This document shows positions 21,550 to 32,159 of a DNA stretch of 64,000 bases, one piece after another. Source of the stretch: Ascarosepion bandense (lineage: Eukaryota > Mollusca > Cephalopoda > Sepiida > Sepiidae); assembly GCA_037127315.1 (NCBI GenBank), contig JBBBDQ010000350.1, forward strand, positions 2,694,501 to 2,758,500, read 5' to 3'. The position numbers and the translations under genes were made by a program. How positions within the stretch are numbered: position 1 is the first letter of the stretch; every line of letters starts with the position of its first letter. A model generated the notes under the pieces. It was given only the letters and a program-made list of their open reading frames with translations. It did not search any database and was not told the origin of the DNA.

Positions 21550-21954
21550 GCTGCTCCACATATTTTTTATTCTCTCTACTATTCGGCTTAATATTGAGAT
21601 TTGTTTTGTTTCTATTTTGAGTCTATTTAGAGGAAGAATGTTTGTTTCCACCAAGTGTATTATTTTATCTTCAGTATTTTCTTGTTTTTCTTCTGTTTCA
21701 TTCTTGAACTGTTATCTTGATAAAGCACCTACATGAGGGATAGTGTTCCCTTTTATGTATACTATATCAAAATCAAATGCCATGATTTTTATTGCCCATC
21801 TTAAAATCCGTGACTTTTGGCAATTCGCTTCTTTAATTAAATATGAATTGTAATGAGTTGTGGCTTGATTTTAATAAGAATTTTTTCCTATTAAAAAGTT
21901 TTGTGCTCTTTTCATGTTCCATACAATTGCTAGTGTTTCTTTTCCAATATTTGA

Positions 21955-22158
21955 CTAGTTAGTTTTTGCTGATGTTAACCTTCTTGATATGTACATGATT
22001 GGGTGTTCTTCTTGTGATAGAAAAGCAGCAATCGCTTTTTCACTCAAGTCTTTGGGTAACGATACTTCTTTTAGTGGATCAAAAATGTTTATTATTGGTT
22101 TGCTCCTCAGAATGTTCTTTAGTGTTTCAAAAAAGTTTACTTTTATGTCCAAATTCAT
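21955..22158 (-). pseudogene. Gypsy RNase H fragment
   Basis: 67 residues with FDPLKEV and SEKAIAAFLSQEEHPIMYIS resemble the start of the RNase H domain that follows RT in Ty3/Gypsy polyproteins. The usual first catalytic Asp position reads L, so it is inactive. Confidence 0.7.
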
Positions 22159-22916
22159 TGTTTTTTCTTTCCTGTAATTTTGAAAATGGCTCTCTTATGT
22201 TGTTGTATCTTTGTTTATATTAACTAAGAAAATTTATCAGCCCCCAAAAGGATTATAATTCTTTTTTGTTTGTTGGAGTTGTTATTTCTGTTATTTTCTT
22301 TGTTCGTCTATCATCGGGTAATATGCCTTTTTTTTTTATATTTGATATCCGAAATATGATATCTTCTTACAGTCAAAATTACATTTATCTTTGTTTATGG
22401 TTAAGCCTTTTTAATCTCACTAAAATTTGCTGTTTTATATTTTAATTTTTCTTTAGTTTCTGCCCCGACATCTATATTGTCCTGGTATATTAAATATTTT
22501 AAAATTTTTCCTAATAATACTCTTTCAATTGCTTTTTGTATTTGCATATGTTCTGAAAATGATATTTTCTTTTTGCAATTTAAGCATATTTTTCCAAAAA
22601 CTGTCTCTCTTGGGATTTTTTTTTCCACAGTATCTACATTTAATTATAGATTTGGTCATACTTGTCTTGCATGTCTCGAATTCTTCTTTTGGTTGATTAA
22701 ATTCTCTAATGAACTCTAATTGTTGCAAAAACTCAATGCTAGCTTACAAACTCATTCTGCTACTCTGTAGACACTCTAGTATTTTTCGTTTGTGGTTTGT
22801 CTCTTGCAAGCCTTCAATTAATCTAAGAAGAATTAATTCATCTTCTATAGTCATTTCTCATACTTCCAATTTGATGAGTTCTGGATCGTCCAGCAAATTT
22901 AAGGATCCTATCAGCT

Positions 22917-23575
22917 ACGCTATTGTTATGTTTTGCATTGTTTTGTGTAGTAGTGGTTGTTTCCAGTTAAAGCAAAACCATAGACTGAAAGAAAAATGAA
23001 TGGATGTAAGTCAAATTTTGATGTCCTGGTATTGATATCAAAGAAGTTTTTTTCGTCGTAAACTGAATTTTGATGGCAAAATAAGTCCTCTGAGTAAATG
23101 GTATCATGGCTGAGACTAAGAACTACAATTATACCTACTTAGAGCCAAACCCAAAACAAAAACTAAAATAAAAGGGCTGAAAAAATACAGACATACAGGC
23201 AGATAAACAGACACACACACAAACATCTTGCCTTTTATATATATATGTATATATTATCGATTTTCTGCACAATTGTAAGAACTGCAACCTTAAAACTTCT
23301 GAGTATTGTTTCTTATGTCTTTGTCTATGAGTGTATCAAATTTGATTTAAATCGAACCACTTCTTCTATAACCCGATTTTTTCGATTATCAATTTTCAAT
23401 ATTTATCGGGGATACCTTAACACAAAAACTAGCTAAGAACACTTGCAGACGCTTATAGTACAACTGTGTAAATTTTCAAGAAAATTGGTTCAGCTGTTTC
23501 AGAGTCTATAGGTAATGGATACACACACACACACAGACACATTCACACACACACACACACAAAGTTCCATTTATA
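22917..23575 (+). repeat. Compound interspersed repeat related to 9700-10535
   Basis: 22965-23235 match 9705-9990, and 23257-23575 match 10206-10535, including the CA tract and ATTTATAAATATG end. The same two modules occur in the same order in both places, so this is one longer element: module 1 ending CTTGCCTTTTATATATA, then module 2. Confidence 0.75.
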
Positions 23576-24374
23576 AATATGTTTAAATTTAGATTTAGAT
23601 TTAGATTAGACTAGATTTAGATTAGATTAGATTTAGATTCAACTATTCAATCATTTTCTTATAGAAAATATCAGCACTATAATTTACCTTCATCTTCAAA
23701 ATGAAGACGCATCTAACCCACTGCATTATTTTGTCTATTCTCTATCACTCAACCATAACTCTTGAACCTGCTTTTGCTCAATTCTTCCATGTTCTCTGAG
23801 CCTGTGTTTAGAACTGGTGCAAGAGTGGGATATGAAATCAAATGTTTTTTGTTTATTTTCTAATGTTTTTATTAGTTATATGAAGAACCCCTTGGAGAAT
23901 TTAGCTTTCACTTTTCTAGGTCAAAAACATTTATGTTCACAATTTATCCTAACAAGATTATCACAAATACAAAAAAGAATAACAAAAACAAAGAATTTCA
24001 AATCTCTTATCCTTCCCATTACAAATATTTAAAAGACACTAACAAAAAAGATATGACATAAAGTGAAAAAAACATTTATTAAAATAATATTTTTACAATA
24101 TACAAAATACAATATATGCCTTGCACAAAATTCTCCTTGTGTGCCTTAAACTATAAAGGCAGATTAACAGTTCTTTCAAAATACAATTCTGTTTTCTCTT
24201 AAAAAACAATAGTTCATGTTAAATAAATATTTTGTCTTAGCAACAAAGAAACTTCAACAAATTTCATTTAAAGCCTTAGTTCATATAAAACAATTTCTTA
24301 ATGATAAAAATTTTTCTTACTTAAAAAATGTTCACAAATTATTTAACATGTCTAAGGGCAAGGGTGTCGGAAGT
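23576..24374. other. No gene recognised
   Basis: A short TTTAGATTAGATTA-type satellite at 23583-23640, then AT-rich DNA. Confidence 0.5.
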
Positions 24375-24625
24375 GTATAAAAAGTTTGAGCCAAGTTTGA
24401 ATTTCAGTTGAATTCATTGCATTCACTTACACGCAAATACCCTTGGGAAAGGTATTAATTCATCTCTTCCCACTAATTATGGGTTAAATAACAGAACAGA
24501 TTGGGTTATATAGGTTTTGTTGGCAACCAGTCTACTGCAGAAAGTAATGGCAACCTACTACAGGATAATCTTCTGCCCAGTCAGTCATGTATCGAAAGAG
24601 ACATGATCGTCAAAGCTTAACTGAC
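24375..24625 (+). mobile_element. tRNA-derived SINE, copy 2 (head degraded)
   Basis: It matches 11130-11365: GAGCCAAGTTTGAATTTCAG, GGGTTAAATAACAGAACAG, GGCAACCAGTCTACTGCAG, CTGCCCAGTCAGTCATG and GAGACATGATCG. The A-box end is not recognisable. Confidence 0.75.
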
Positions 24626-25061
24626 TGAAGAGCAAGGGAGGGTTATAAGAAAGATAACCTACCTTGGGTGAAGCTGGTTTTTTGTACCCTTTAGCCAAAG
24701 TATTTAGTGTTTCAGATCAGATGTTTGCAAATTTGAGATAAACTCATAAATTTAAAAAAGACATTCTTCCTAAAGAGAATTGTCATAGGTTTTTAAGAGT
24801 TCTTCTTTCTTTTTCTTCAACAGCAGTAGTTATAATAGTAGCAGAAGTAGTCTTTCATCATCCCAAGTCACAGCTTTTCTTGCACAGGTGGTCAAATCTT
24901 CTCACAGTAGCAGCAACTGTGAACTTTACATGCCAAGATTTTCAGTCCTTTCTGACAAAGCTTTATTACACTGACTATTGCAGTGAAAATTTCAGTCTTA
25001 TATAGCAAACAAATGATTTCAACTGGATCAAAACCCAAGAACTTAGGAGGCATATACTTTT

Positions 25062-25319
25062 TGATATATCCCAGAAAGGAATATCAGTGTAAAGATTAGT
25101 GGAAGAATGGTACTCGACATAGGAATACGATATAATGGATTTATTGTACTAACGTACAATTAACAAATAGATACAGATAAGCAATCAACGAGTAGGAGCG
25201 GAATAAACTATCAAATAGAGAATGTCTTTGCCTAAGATGTTTGCGCTCTCTGCTTGTCACCGTCCTTTATAGTCTATAGCATTCCATTCTCAGGGATGGC
25301 AGGATGTTCCACTATAACA
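25062..25319 (-). repeat. 3' LTR of the Gypsy element (internally deleted)
   Basis: 258 bp, minus-strand start TGTTATAGTGG, end GGATATATCA. Relative to the 5' LTR it lacks about 115 bp (counterpart about 29915-30030) and has a few extra bases near 25263-25278. Confidence 0.9.
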
Positions 25320-25328
25320 CCTTCCCCC
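25320..25328 (-). promoter_or_regulatory. Polypurine tract
   Basis: On the minus strand GGGGGAAGG lies directly before the 3' LTR start TGTTATAG, the standard place for the plus-strand primer. Confidence 0.85.
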
Positions 25329-25331
25329 AAG

Positions 25332-26270
25332 CTAAATTCTTCCTAGAATTTTGCTCTCAATATTTTTTCTTTTAGGATTTGGACATAGCCGTTTCATTTT
25401 CATTTCGTTTTCATTTTTTCTATTACTTCTTCTTCTCCTGTCAGTCCTTATGTCCTCACTTTCAAGAGAATCAGAAGTTACTTCCATCGGTACTCCAACG
25501 TTAGTGGGTGGTTTGATTTGGAATGTGTCATACAATACCTCCATCGGTATCTCTTGGTCATTGGTAACAGTTTCAACGTATCGGGGTCTCAGTTGATTTA
25601 AGTGTCTTCTACAGACAAACTTCTGTCCTTTAAGTCTATAGATAAATCTCCTGATTGTTCTACTTACTACACCGTCTTCCCAAAAACACTTTCCAGACCG
25701 ATAGTTTTTAAAGAAAATCTCATTACCTTCTTTGAAATATTTCATACCCAAGTTTGGTTTTATCAAGGTCTTCTTTTTCTTTTCCTTTGGTAATAATCTA
25801 TCAAAGATTGATCTAATCTTTCTCGCATACATGACCTCTGTAGGTGACAAATTTCCATTAACATTCTGATTTGGCATAATTTTGTAAACCATCAGAAAAG
25901 TTTGGATATTTTTGTCTTCGGTGTCGATCCCATTAGCTTTTCTCATTGCTCTTTTGAATGTATCGACAAACCTTTCTGCCTGACCATTCGATCTCGGAAT
26001 ATGTGTGGGTATTGTTATGTGTTCACTTGCTAATGAATCACAATAACGTTTAAAATCAGATCCCATAAACATGGTACCGTTGTCACTCACAATTGTGTTT
26101 GGTACCCCCAGACGGCTAAATACTTCATTTAACGCCTTTATTGTATTTGCTGCTGTCGGGTGCTTAATTCTATAAACTTCAGGCCATTTAGAATAGCTAT
26201 CCACAATGATTAGGTAATAGTCTCCCTTTAATGGTCCTGCATAATCCACATGTATCTGTGACCATGGCAC
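25332..26270 (-). pseudogene. Gypsy integrase, C-terminal part of pol
   Basis: 312 residues. The catalytic core shows HVDYAGP (first Asp), SDNGTMF (second Asp) and SNGQAERFV (Glu). A C-terminal region with RRFIYRLKG, the HLNQLRP motif and a basic K/R-rich tail follows. It would insert the cDNA into the host genome. The Met at its start is internal: it follows a stop or frameshift at about 26270-26297 that separates it from the zinc-binding H2C2 domain in the next piece. The three catalytic residues are intact, but the polyprotein is split. Confidence 0.93.
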
Positions 26271-26296
26271 ATCCGTTTTAGGCCACGGCTGAGTTT

Positions 26297-27277
26297 TTAT
26301 GGGTGGTGATTTTGCTGCTGACAGCCTTTACACTGCTTCACCAAATCTTCAATGTCCTGGTCCATCCTAGGCCAGTATACATAACTTCTCATTAATGATT
26401 TCATTCTGGATATACCTGGATGACCCAAATGAAATTCTTTTAATATCCTCTTTCGTAGAACACATGGAATTACCACTCTTTGAGCATATATCAGTGCCTC
26501 ATTACAAATTGAAAATGGTGAAACATTACATCCTTTGTTTTTCTCATTCCCTTTCACTTGCTTAATCATTTTTGCAATGTAATCATCCGTTTTTGCCATT
26601 TTATTAATTTCCTCCAGCGTTACTGGTAATTCACTAATGGTGTTCGCCAGTATATCCGTAAGTTCTTTCTCTTCTTTTAATGCTGCTATCACTGTTTCCT
26701 CTAACAAGTCAGGGTTTTTCGGAATTAGTCTTGAAAGACAATCTGCATGTGCGATTTCCTTAGACGGAATAAATTTCATCTTACAATTGTAATTTAATAA
26801 AATTACACTCCATCTTTGCAACCTGTTTGTGGAATGAGTAGGTACCCCTTTTTTCGACCCAAAAATCAACAGTAAAGGTTTATGGTCGATTTGTAGCACG
26901 AACAATCTCCCATAAATGAATCTATGAAATTTCTTCACAGCATAAATTATAGCTAGCACTTCTTTTTCTATCTGGCTATAATTTCTTTCTGCTGGAAGCA
27001 ACGCTCTCGATACATAAGCGATATGTTTTGACACGCCATCCTCAAATTTGTGTAACAGAACAGCTCCTATGCCATATTCATTTGCATCCATCGCTACAAT
27101 TAACTCTTTATTTGAATCAAAATGTATTAACACTAAATCCGACAATAAGCACTTTTTGATTTTTTTAAATGCCTCATCGCATTCCCTTGTCCAACACCAT
27201 TTTTTATTTTTTTCTAATAATTTGTTCAATGGTGCTCTCAAGTATATAAGGAATGTATATGTTGTAATAATTTGCAA
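26297..27277 (-). pseudogene. Gypsy RNase H and integrase zinc-binding segment of pol
   Basis: 326 residues. The RT-connection and RNase H start is seen as AFKKIKKCL...LIVAMDANEYGIGAVL (catalytic Asp), then HIAYVSRALLPAERNYSQIEKE and the DHKPLL motif. The second half holds HLGHPGISRM and CKGCQQQ, the H2C2 zinc finger of integrase. It overlaps the RT piece (27204-27866) in another frame and is cut from the integrase core by a stop near 26290. Confidence 0.92.
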
Positions 27278-27866
27278 TTCCCAGAAATGACTGTAACTTA
27301 GTCACGTTATCCGGAGTAGGCATATTCTTTATTGCTTCAGTTCTGTTTGAGTTAGGTTTCCTTCCCTTATGATCAATTATTTGGCCTAAATATTCAGTCT
27401 TATCCATACAGAACCCGCACTTTTCAAGTCCTACCTTGAATCCATAATTCCTAATTCTTTTAAAAACTTCACGGACATGTGTTTTATGTTCTTCCACATT
27501 TTCACTTTTTATTAAAATGTCATCCAAGTATGCCATTGCATAATCTACACCTGACAACATCGTATCCATAATTAGTTGAAATGGTGCTACCTTCAAACTG
27601 AACGGTAGACGTTTCAACCTATATAATCGTCTATGAGTGTTGATGGTTAAATACTTAGAACATTTTTCCTCAAACTTGACTTGTAGATAGGATTCTGACA
27701 AATCAATCTTTGAAAAGATTTTGCCCCCATTCAACCTTGAAAATATCTCCTCTGGTGTGGGGAGTGGATATGTGTGATCCTTTAAACATTTGTTCAGTCC
27801 GGTTGAGAAATCTGCACAGACTCTTTCTTGTTTCTCTTTTTTACGTAGACTGTAGGTGATGCCCAC
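27204..27866 (-). pseudogene. Gypsy reverse transcriptase segment of pol
   Basis: 220 residues with ADFSTGLNKCL, FSKIDLSESYLQV (catalytic Asp), LTINTHRRLYRLKRLPF and the active site AYLDDILI, followed by VGLEKCGF and YLGQIIDHKG. These are the conserved RT blocks of Ty3/Gypsy. It is frameshifted at both ends (near 27870-27905 and about 27240). Confidence 0.93.
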
Positions 27867-27909
27867 TCAGAGTAATCTACTTTCTTAATTACTCCGTTCT
27901 TCTCCAATC

Positions 27910-28395
27910 TCATAACTCTTTGTCTATCGTCTCTAATGATGCAAAGGGAACTTTTCTTTTCAGTTTGAATACCGGTTTTACATTCTCCTTTATTTCAAAC
28001 TTCCCTTCAGTCTGCGCACAACAACCAAGTTCATCTGCAAAGACTTCAGTAAACTCCTTTTTCAAGTCTTTTATAAATTCTTCTGTCTGTTTAGCCTTTC
28101 CTACATTCGATGCATTTATTCTTATACAAAACATATTCATGTTCTTCTCCCATAAATTAAATAACATAATCAAATCAATGCCAAATAAATTTGTATTTTT
28201 TCCTAAAATCACATAGATTTTAGTTTTGTGGATTTTGCCGTCAAATGCTACTTTTGCAAAAAATTCACCCTTGAATTTCAATTTGTTACCCAAAATGCCT
28301 CTCGCAATTTTCTTAGTATTCTGCAACTCCAGTTGACCTATTTTTCTCCAGGTATATTCATCAATTGTAGAAATGTCACTTCCGGTATCTAGCAA
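27910..28395 (-). pseudogene. Gypsy aspartic protease and RT start
   Basis: 161 residues. LDTGSDIST at the start is the aspartic protease active site, and GILGNKLKF follows in the flap/second half. The downstream part reads TEGKFEIKENVKPVFKLKR, the usual linker and first RT block. The protease would process the Gag-Pol polyprotein. Upstream continuity to gag is broken by stops near 28400-28480. Confidence 0.88.
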
Positions 28396-28495
28396 ACAAG
28401 TGATATTTCGACCATTTAATTTGATGTTGATGTACTTTCTTGTACCAAAATCTTTTGTAACTTTCTTAGATAAAACTATTTATCCTTTTGGAGTT

Positions 28496-28625
28496 TTGAT
28501 ACTTTTTTTTTACACATTACTGCCTTGTGCCCCATTTGCACACATCCAAAGCATATTTTATTTTTAAAATAGCACTTACTTATGACATGATTAGCGTTGC
28601 CACATGATTTGCAGTATGGTCTTTC
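28496..28625 (-). pseudogene. Gag zinc knuckles, shifted frame
   Basis: In a frame different from the gag ORF, two CCHC knuckles can be read: CKSCGNANHVISKC and CFGCVQMGHKAVMC, both C-x2-C-x4-H-x4-C. They would bind the genomic RNA. The frame change near 28630 separates them from the rest of gag. Confidence 0.85.
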
Positions 28626-29449
28626 TTCTTTGTAGCACATTGCTTAACTTTATGTATACGGGCAATATTCTTTTCTTCAATACATAGATTATCCCTTTTA
28701 ATGTTTATTAATTTCTGGCATTCCTTCAATATTTTCTGTAAAGTTATGTCCATATCATGCTCCAACATTGCTAAAATCCTCGAACAAACTTCCTTGTCCT
28801 TAGGCGCTGTTAATCCTTGCACCAAAATTAGGCATTTAAACATATCTTCTTTAATTTCCTTGATTTTAAAACGTTCACACTGGGAGTTAACTTTCCCAGC
28901 GTATGCAACAAAGTCTTCATCTTCTTTCACGATATTCAAACATTTATACTGTGTGTGAAACAAACTGTCCCGTTTGCCAAACATTTTAGATATTTCTACA
29001 GTTTTGTTAAACGAAGTCTCTTCTGGTTTCTTTGGAAAAATGAAGTTTGTATACTTTGTATTTTCCTGAGCACCGATTTTTTGCAACAAAAGCATAATTT
29101 TTTCTTTGTCAGTCCATGATTTACACCTTTTTGAAAAAATTGTTTCGTACCTTTTAAAGTACGCTGGAAAAGTTATTCCTTCCTCCGGTTTATACAAAAA
29201 TTCTGTAAGATAGTTTGATATACCCTCCGCAGAGAAAATCTTAGAACCTTCCTTTGGTTCGCCTTGCTTCAATAATATCTTTTGCAAAGTCTCTTGTTGC
29301 TTTAGAATATGCTGTTGAAGCGCTGTATTTTGCTTTTGTTGATTTTTCTGTTCTTGCATTAGCTGTTGAACTGCTATGCCTAGCATCTTCATACATTCAG
29401 TTAATTGTTCCATGTTCCGAACAAAATATGTAGAAATACAATTCAACAA
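28580..29449 (-). pseudogene. Gypsy gag (capsid-like) region
   Basis: 289 residues. The N-terminus has a glutamine-rich coiled-coil-like stretch (QQLMQEQKNQQKQNTALQQH, residues about 28-47). A capsid-like part follows, including AEGISNYLTEFLYKPEEG, WTDKEKIMLLLQKIGA and CERFKIKEIKEDMFKCLIL, typical of Ty3/Gypsy gag in invertebrates. The ORF runs out of frame just before the zinc knuckles. Start chosen at MLNCISTYF; a second Met, MEQLTECMKML at residue 13, is also possible and fits the coiled coil better. Confidence 0.8.
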
Positions 29450-29719
29450 TACAGCTGACCAATAAGTTAAACTTTGGTAAGAATGAAACGTATTTTTTTT
29501 TTTTTTATATATGAGGGGGGTAAATAACTACTTCTTACCTTACTTATTGTTGTCTTTACGGTTGTATTTCCTTATTTGACAACTGAAAATTTCTGTGACT
29601 TTTTCTTTTTGTTGTTGGCAATTGATATCCTTAATTCGCAAACTGGTATCAAGTGACAGTCCTCTTCATCATCAATCTGATATTTGGCAAGAATGTATTT
29701 TTTCCTCTGCATAAACTTC

Positions 29720-29737
29720 TTCGAATCCTCGTTGCCA
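29720..29737 (-). promoter_or_regulatory. Primer-binding site of the Gypsy element
   Basis: The minus strand reads TGGCAACGAGGATTCGAA three bases inside the 5' LTR. Its first 13 bases complement the 3' end of tRNA-Ser(GCU) as I remember it (ATCCTCGTCGCCA) with one mismatch. The remaining bases match the T-loop TTCGAA only after skipping 5 nt. Confidence 0.7.
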
Positions 29738-29740
29738 ATC

Positions 29741-30102
29741 TGATATATCCTGCAAAGGAATATCAGTGTAAAGATTAGGGGAAGAATGGTACTTGACACA
29801 GGAATACGATATAACAGATTTATTGTACTAATGTACAATTAACAAATAGATACAGATAAGCAATCAATGAGTACGAGCGGAATAAACTATCAAATAGAGA
29901 ATGCCTTCGCCTAAGGAGGGGAACAAAACTCTGGATGATCTACAGTAACTATCTTTTACCTAGCTATTCCGATTCACAACCTCAGCATACGTTACAATTT
30001 TTCTCAATCACCACAAGAACTTGTCCATCAAAGATGTTTGCTTTCTCCGCTTGTCACCAGAGCATTCCATTCTCAGGGATGGCAGGATGTTCCACTATAG
30101 CA
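29741..30102 (-). repeat. 5' LTR of the Gypsy element
   Basis: 362 bp. Minus-strand start TGCTATAGTGG, end GGATATATCA. It is nearly identical to 25062-25319 apart from the block at about 29915-30030. It should carry the promoter and polyadenylation signal. Confidence 0.9.
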
Positions 30103-30109
30103 CTTTCTT

Positions 30110-30726
30110 ATCTCCATTAGTTAAAAACTCAAGAATTACAATCCAGTCAAACCACACCCATTTGCAATTTAAATTTGACTGATCAGAGCATGTTTTGTAA
30201 ATCTTTGCCATTGTAGAGGGGCTAAGAAGTCCCTCAAACAAATAACAAAAAGAAAAATGCACTACAAATAAAGTAAAATAAACATTTGTTTATTTTCGTA
30301 AAAAAAATAAAAGAATTATTTTTTTGTACAAAAATGAAGTTGTCTGTAAAGCTGTAAAAAGGAAGGAAGAAAGGAACTGGGAATGTGAGAGGGAAAGGTA
30401 GGACGATGTGTAGCGAGGGAGATGAGAGAAAGAGAGGGTGAAAGAATGTTCGCTGATCCGTGATGCTGCCTGTTGTGTGAACTGCTGGATTCTCTGTGTG
30501 TGTGTGCTCCAAACTGTTGTGTGCCCTTTTGGTGTGAGCTGGTTGCTTGGCCCTCTGCTCTGTTGAAAGTTTCTACCTTCCTTTTATCTGGATGGTGAGG
30601 CCGCGGGGAGATCAAGAAATGTGTTTCATTGGTCAAAAAATCATATTTTTGTTCTTGTTTTTGACCCCACAGAGTATGGTAAGGGGTGAATTTCCACGCA
30701 ATTGTATTTTTTTGAGATACACATAG
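30110..30726. other. No gene recognised
   Basis: Purine-rich stretch (GGAAGGAAGAAAGGAA, GAGAGAAAGAGAGGG at 30360-30440) and a short GT run. The ORFs on both strands are low-complexity. Confidence 0.5.
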
Positions 30727-31341
30727 TTTTTTTTTTTTTTTAATCATATCACCCCAAGCAAGGCGGTAATGCCACTGATGTGCAGGGGGCTACATAAGAG
30801 TGAGAAGATTAGAAAAGAGAAAACCAGAAACCGCATCCTAAACAGGAAACAAGGGATGAGCCTCTTCACCTGTTCAATAGATGTGGGTGGAGTGTGAACC
30901 GGGCGATAGTTTAGTCTATCTACTCCAATTGAAAAAAAAAAAAACGAAGTGAGAAGATTAGAAAAGAGAAAACCGGAAACCGCATCGTAAACAGGAAACA
31001 AGGGATGAGCCTCTTCACCTGTTCAATAGATGTGGGTGGAGTGTGAACCGGGCGATAGTTTAGTCTATCTACTCCAATTGAAAAAAAAAAAAACCGAAGT
31101 GAGAAGATTAGAAAAGAGAAAACCGGAAACCGCATCCTAAACAGGAAACAAGGGATGAGCCTCTTCACCTGTTCAATAGATGTGGGTGGAGTGTGAACCG
31201 GGCAATAGTTTAGTCTATCTACTCCAATTGAAAAAAAAAAAAACCGAAGTGAGAAGAAGATTAGAAAAGAGAAAACCGGAATCCACATCCTAAACAGGAA
31301 ACAAGGGATGAGCCTCTTCACTTGTTCAATAGATGTGGGTG
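30727..31341 (-). mobile_element. Head-tail LINE derivative with four tandem 150-bp head units
   Basis: Read on the minus strand, the 150-bp LINE 5' head block occurs four times head-to-tail: a truncated first unit and three complete ones, with identical internal landmarks at 30802, 30951, 31101 and 31251. It is followed directly by the last 60 bp of the LINE (TGTAGCCCCCTGCACATCAG ... GGGGTGATATGATTA) and an A-run (30727-30742 complement). All coding sequence of the LINE is missing. The junction between head and tail is the same as in 39866-40067 and 60142-60410. Confidence 0.88.
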
Positions 31342-31680
31342 TTATAAAAATATAATAGATTATAATAGATTCCAATTTTAGTTCCACATACTCACACAGA
31401 AAGAAAGAACAATACTGGATTTTAAAATTAAATACATACAGGCTAGGGTTAAATAGGGACTTAGGTGTTTTGATATCTTTATAAATATTTCAATAGTTAA
31501 ACATTTTTTAGATACACTTAAAAAAATTTTCTTTAAAACAACATTTATAAGTACTATTAAAGATAGATTTACGTTTACAAATATTTAAAAAATCCGTTGC
31601 TTTCTGCGTCACGTGATGTAAACAATCTCTTGGACGAACACTCTTGGGAAAAGGTTTCTAATTTAAATTTTAAAATCATT
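31342..31680. other. AT-rich spacer upstream of ribozyme-like motif
   Basis: No ORF. It contains TCACGTGA at about 31610 and ends at the hammerhead-like fold. Confidence 0.4.
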
Positions 31681-31722
31681 TGTTTCTGATGAAAGGCCGA
31701 GGACGGTCTGAAATATCAAATA
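31681..31722 (+). ncRNA. Hammerhead-ribozyme-like fold 2
   Basis: Stem I TGTTT (31681-31685) pairs with AAATA (31718-31722, one G-U). The core CTGATGA is at 31686-31692, followed by one extra A. Stem II AGGCCG (31694-31699) pairs with CGGTCT (31704-31709, one G-U) around loop AGGA. GAAA is at 31710-31713. The minimal stem III is A-T around TA, with cleavage predicted after C31717. The extra A after the core and the tiny stem III are shared with the motif at 4190. This layout resembles hammerheads of Penelope-like elements. Confidence 0.65.
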
Positions 31723-32159
31723 TAATAATAGAAATAAATAAATACTGTCAAAAAAATACATTTTTAAACTTACAACTTTTTAGTAGTTTTTCCTATACAT
31801 AAAAATATAATAATATATAACATGAAAAAGGTTTGTTCTAGGGAGCACTCAATTTTAATAGTCAACAATATTTCAATGCTGTGTAGGTTGGTCATAATAA
31901 CATGTTTTGATAATGTTCTTTTAGTAACCATAAAATCATGTCATATCTGGTGTAGAAACAAAATTATAAAATTATAAAATAGTAGAAAGCTGTAATCATT
32001 GAGGGATACTACAGGTTTGATATAATGTTGTTGACATGTCTGATGTTTGCTTGAAGGTTGATTTATTGACTGGAACATTAATTGGCACATAATTGCTTCC
32101 CTTCAGTGGTTTCATATAGACTTTTCCAATTATTACTTGCTATAAATATTAATCCAGAC
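31723..32159. other. No gene recognised
   Basis: AT-rich DNA between the ribozyme-like fold and the 3' end of the zinc-finger array. It may be 3' UTR of the latter. Confidence 0.4.

Larger units (their letters stand above)
20360..22950 (-). pseudogene. Decayed Gypsy-type retrotransposon (gag end to integrase)
   Basis: Read on the minus strand it keeps, in order: a zinc-knuckle-like remnant (CRYCGKK, about 22525-22728), RT remnants (22401-22628), an RNase H remnant (21955-22158, with HPIMYISRRLTSA), an integrase zinc-binding region (21125-21394), the integrase core (20638-21117) and a basic C-terminal tail (20360-20640). Many frameshifts and stops are present, and protease and most of RT cannot be seen, so there is a large internal deletion. 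An unrelated repeat is inserted at 21392-21549. Confidence 0.8.
25062..30102 (-). mobile_element. Full-length Gypsy/Ty3 LTR retrotransposon (broken ORFs)
   Basis: On the minus strand: 5' LTR 29741-30102, primer-binding site 29720-29737, gag, protease, RT, RNase H, integrase, polypurine tract 25320-25328, 3' LTR 25062-25319. LTR ends read TG...CA. Flanks CTTTT (25057-25061) and CTTTC (30103-30107) look like a 5-bp target duplication with one change. The domain order PR-RT-RH-INT is typical of Gypsy. The coding region is interrupted at four or more places. The two LTRs are very similar but differ by a 115-bp block, so insertion was moderately recent. Confidence 0.95.

Noticed and set aside
30802..31341. 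CRISPR-like array
   Set aside because: The 150-bp units are contiguous copies of a LINE head without unique spacers, in a eukaryotic genome.
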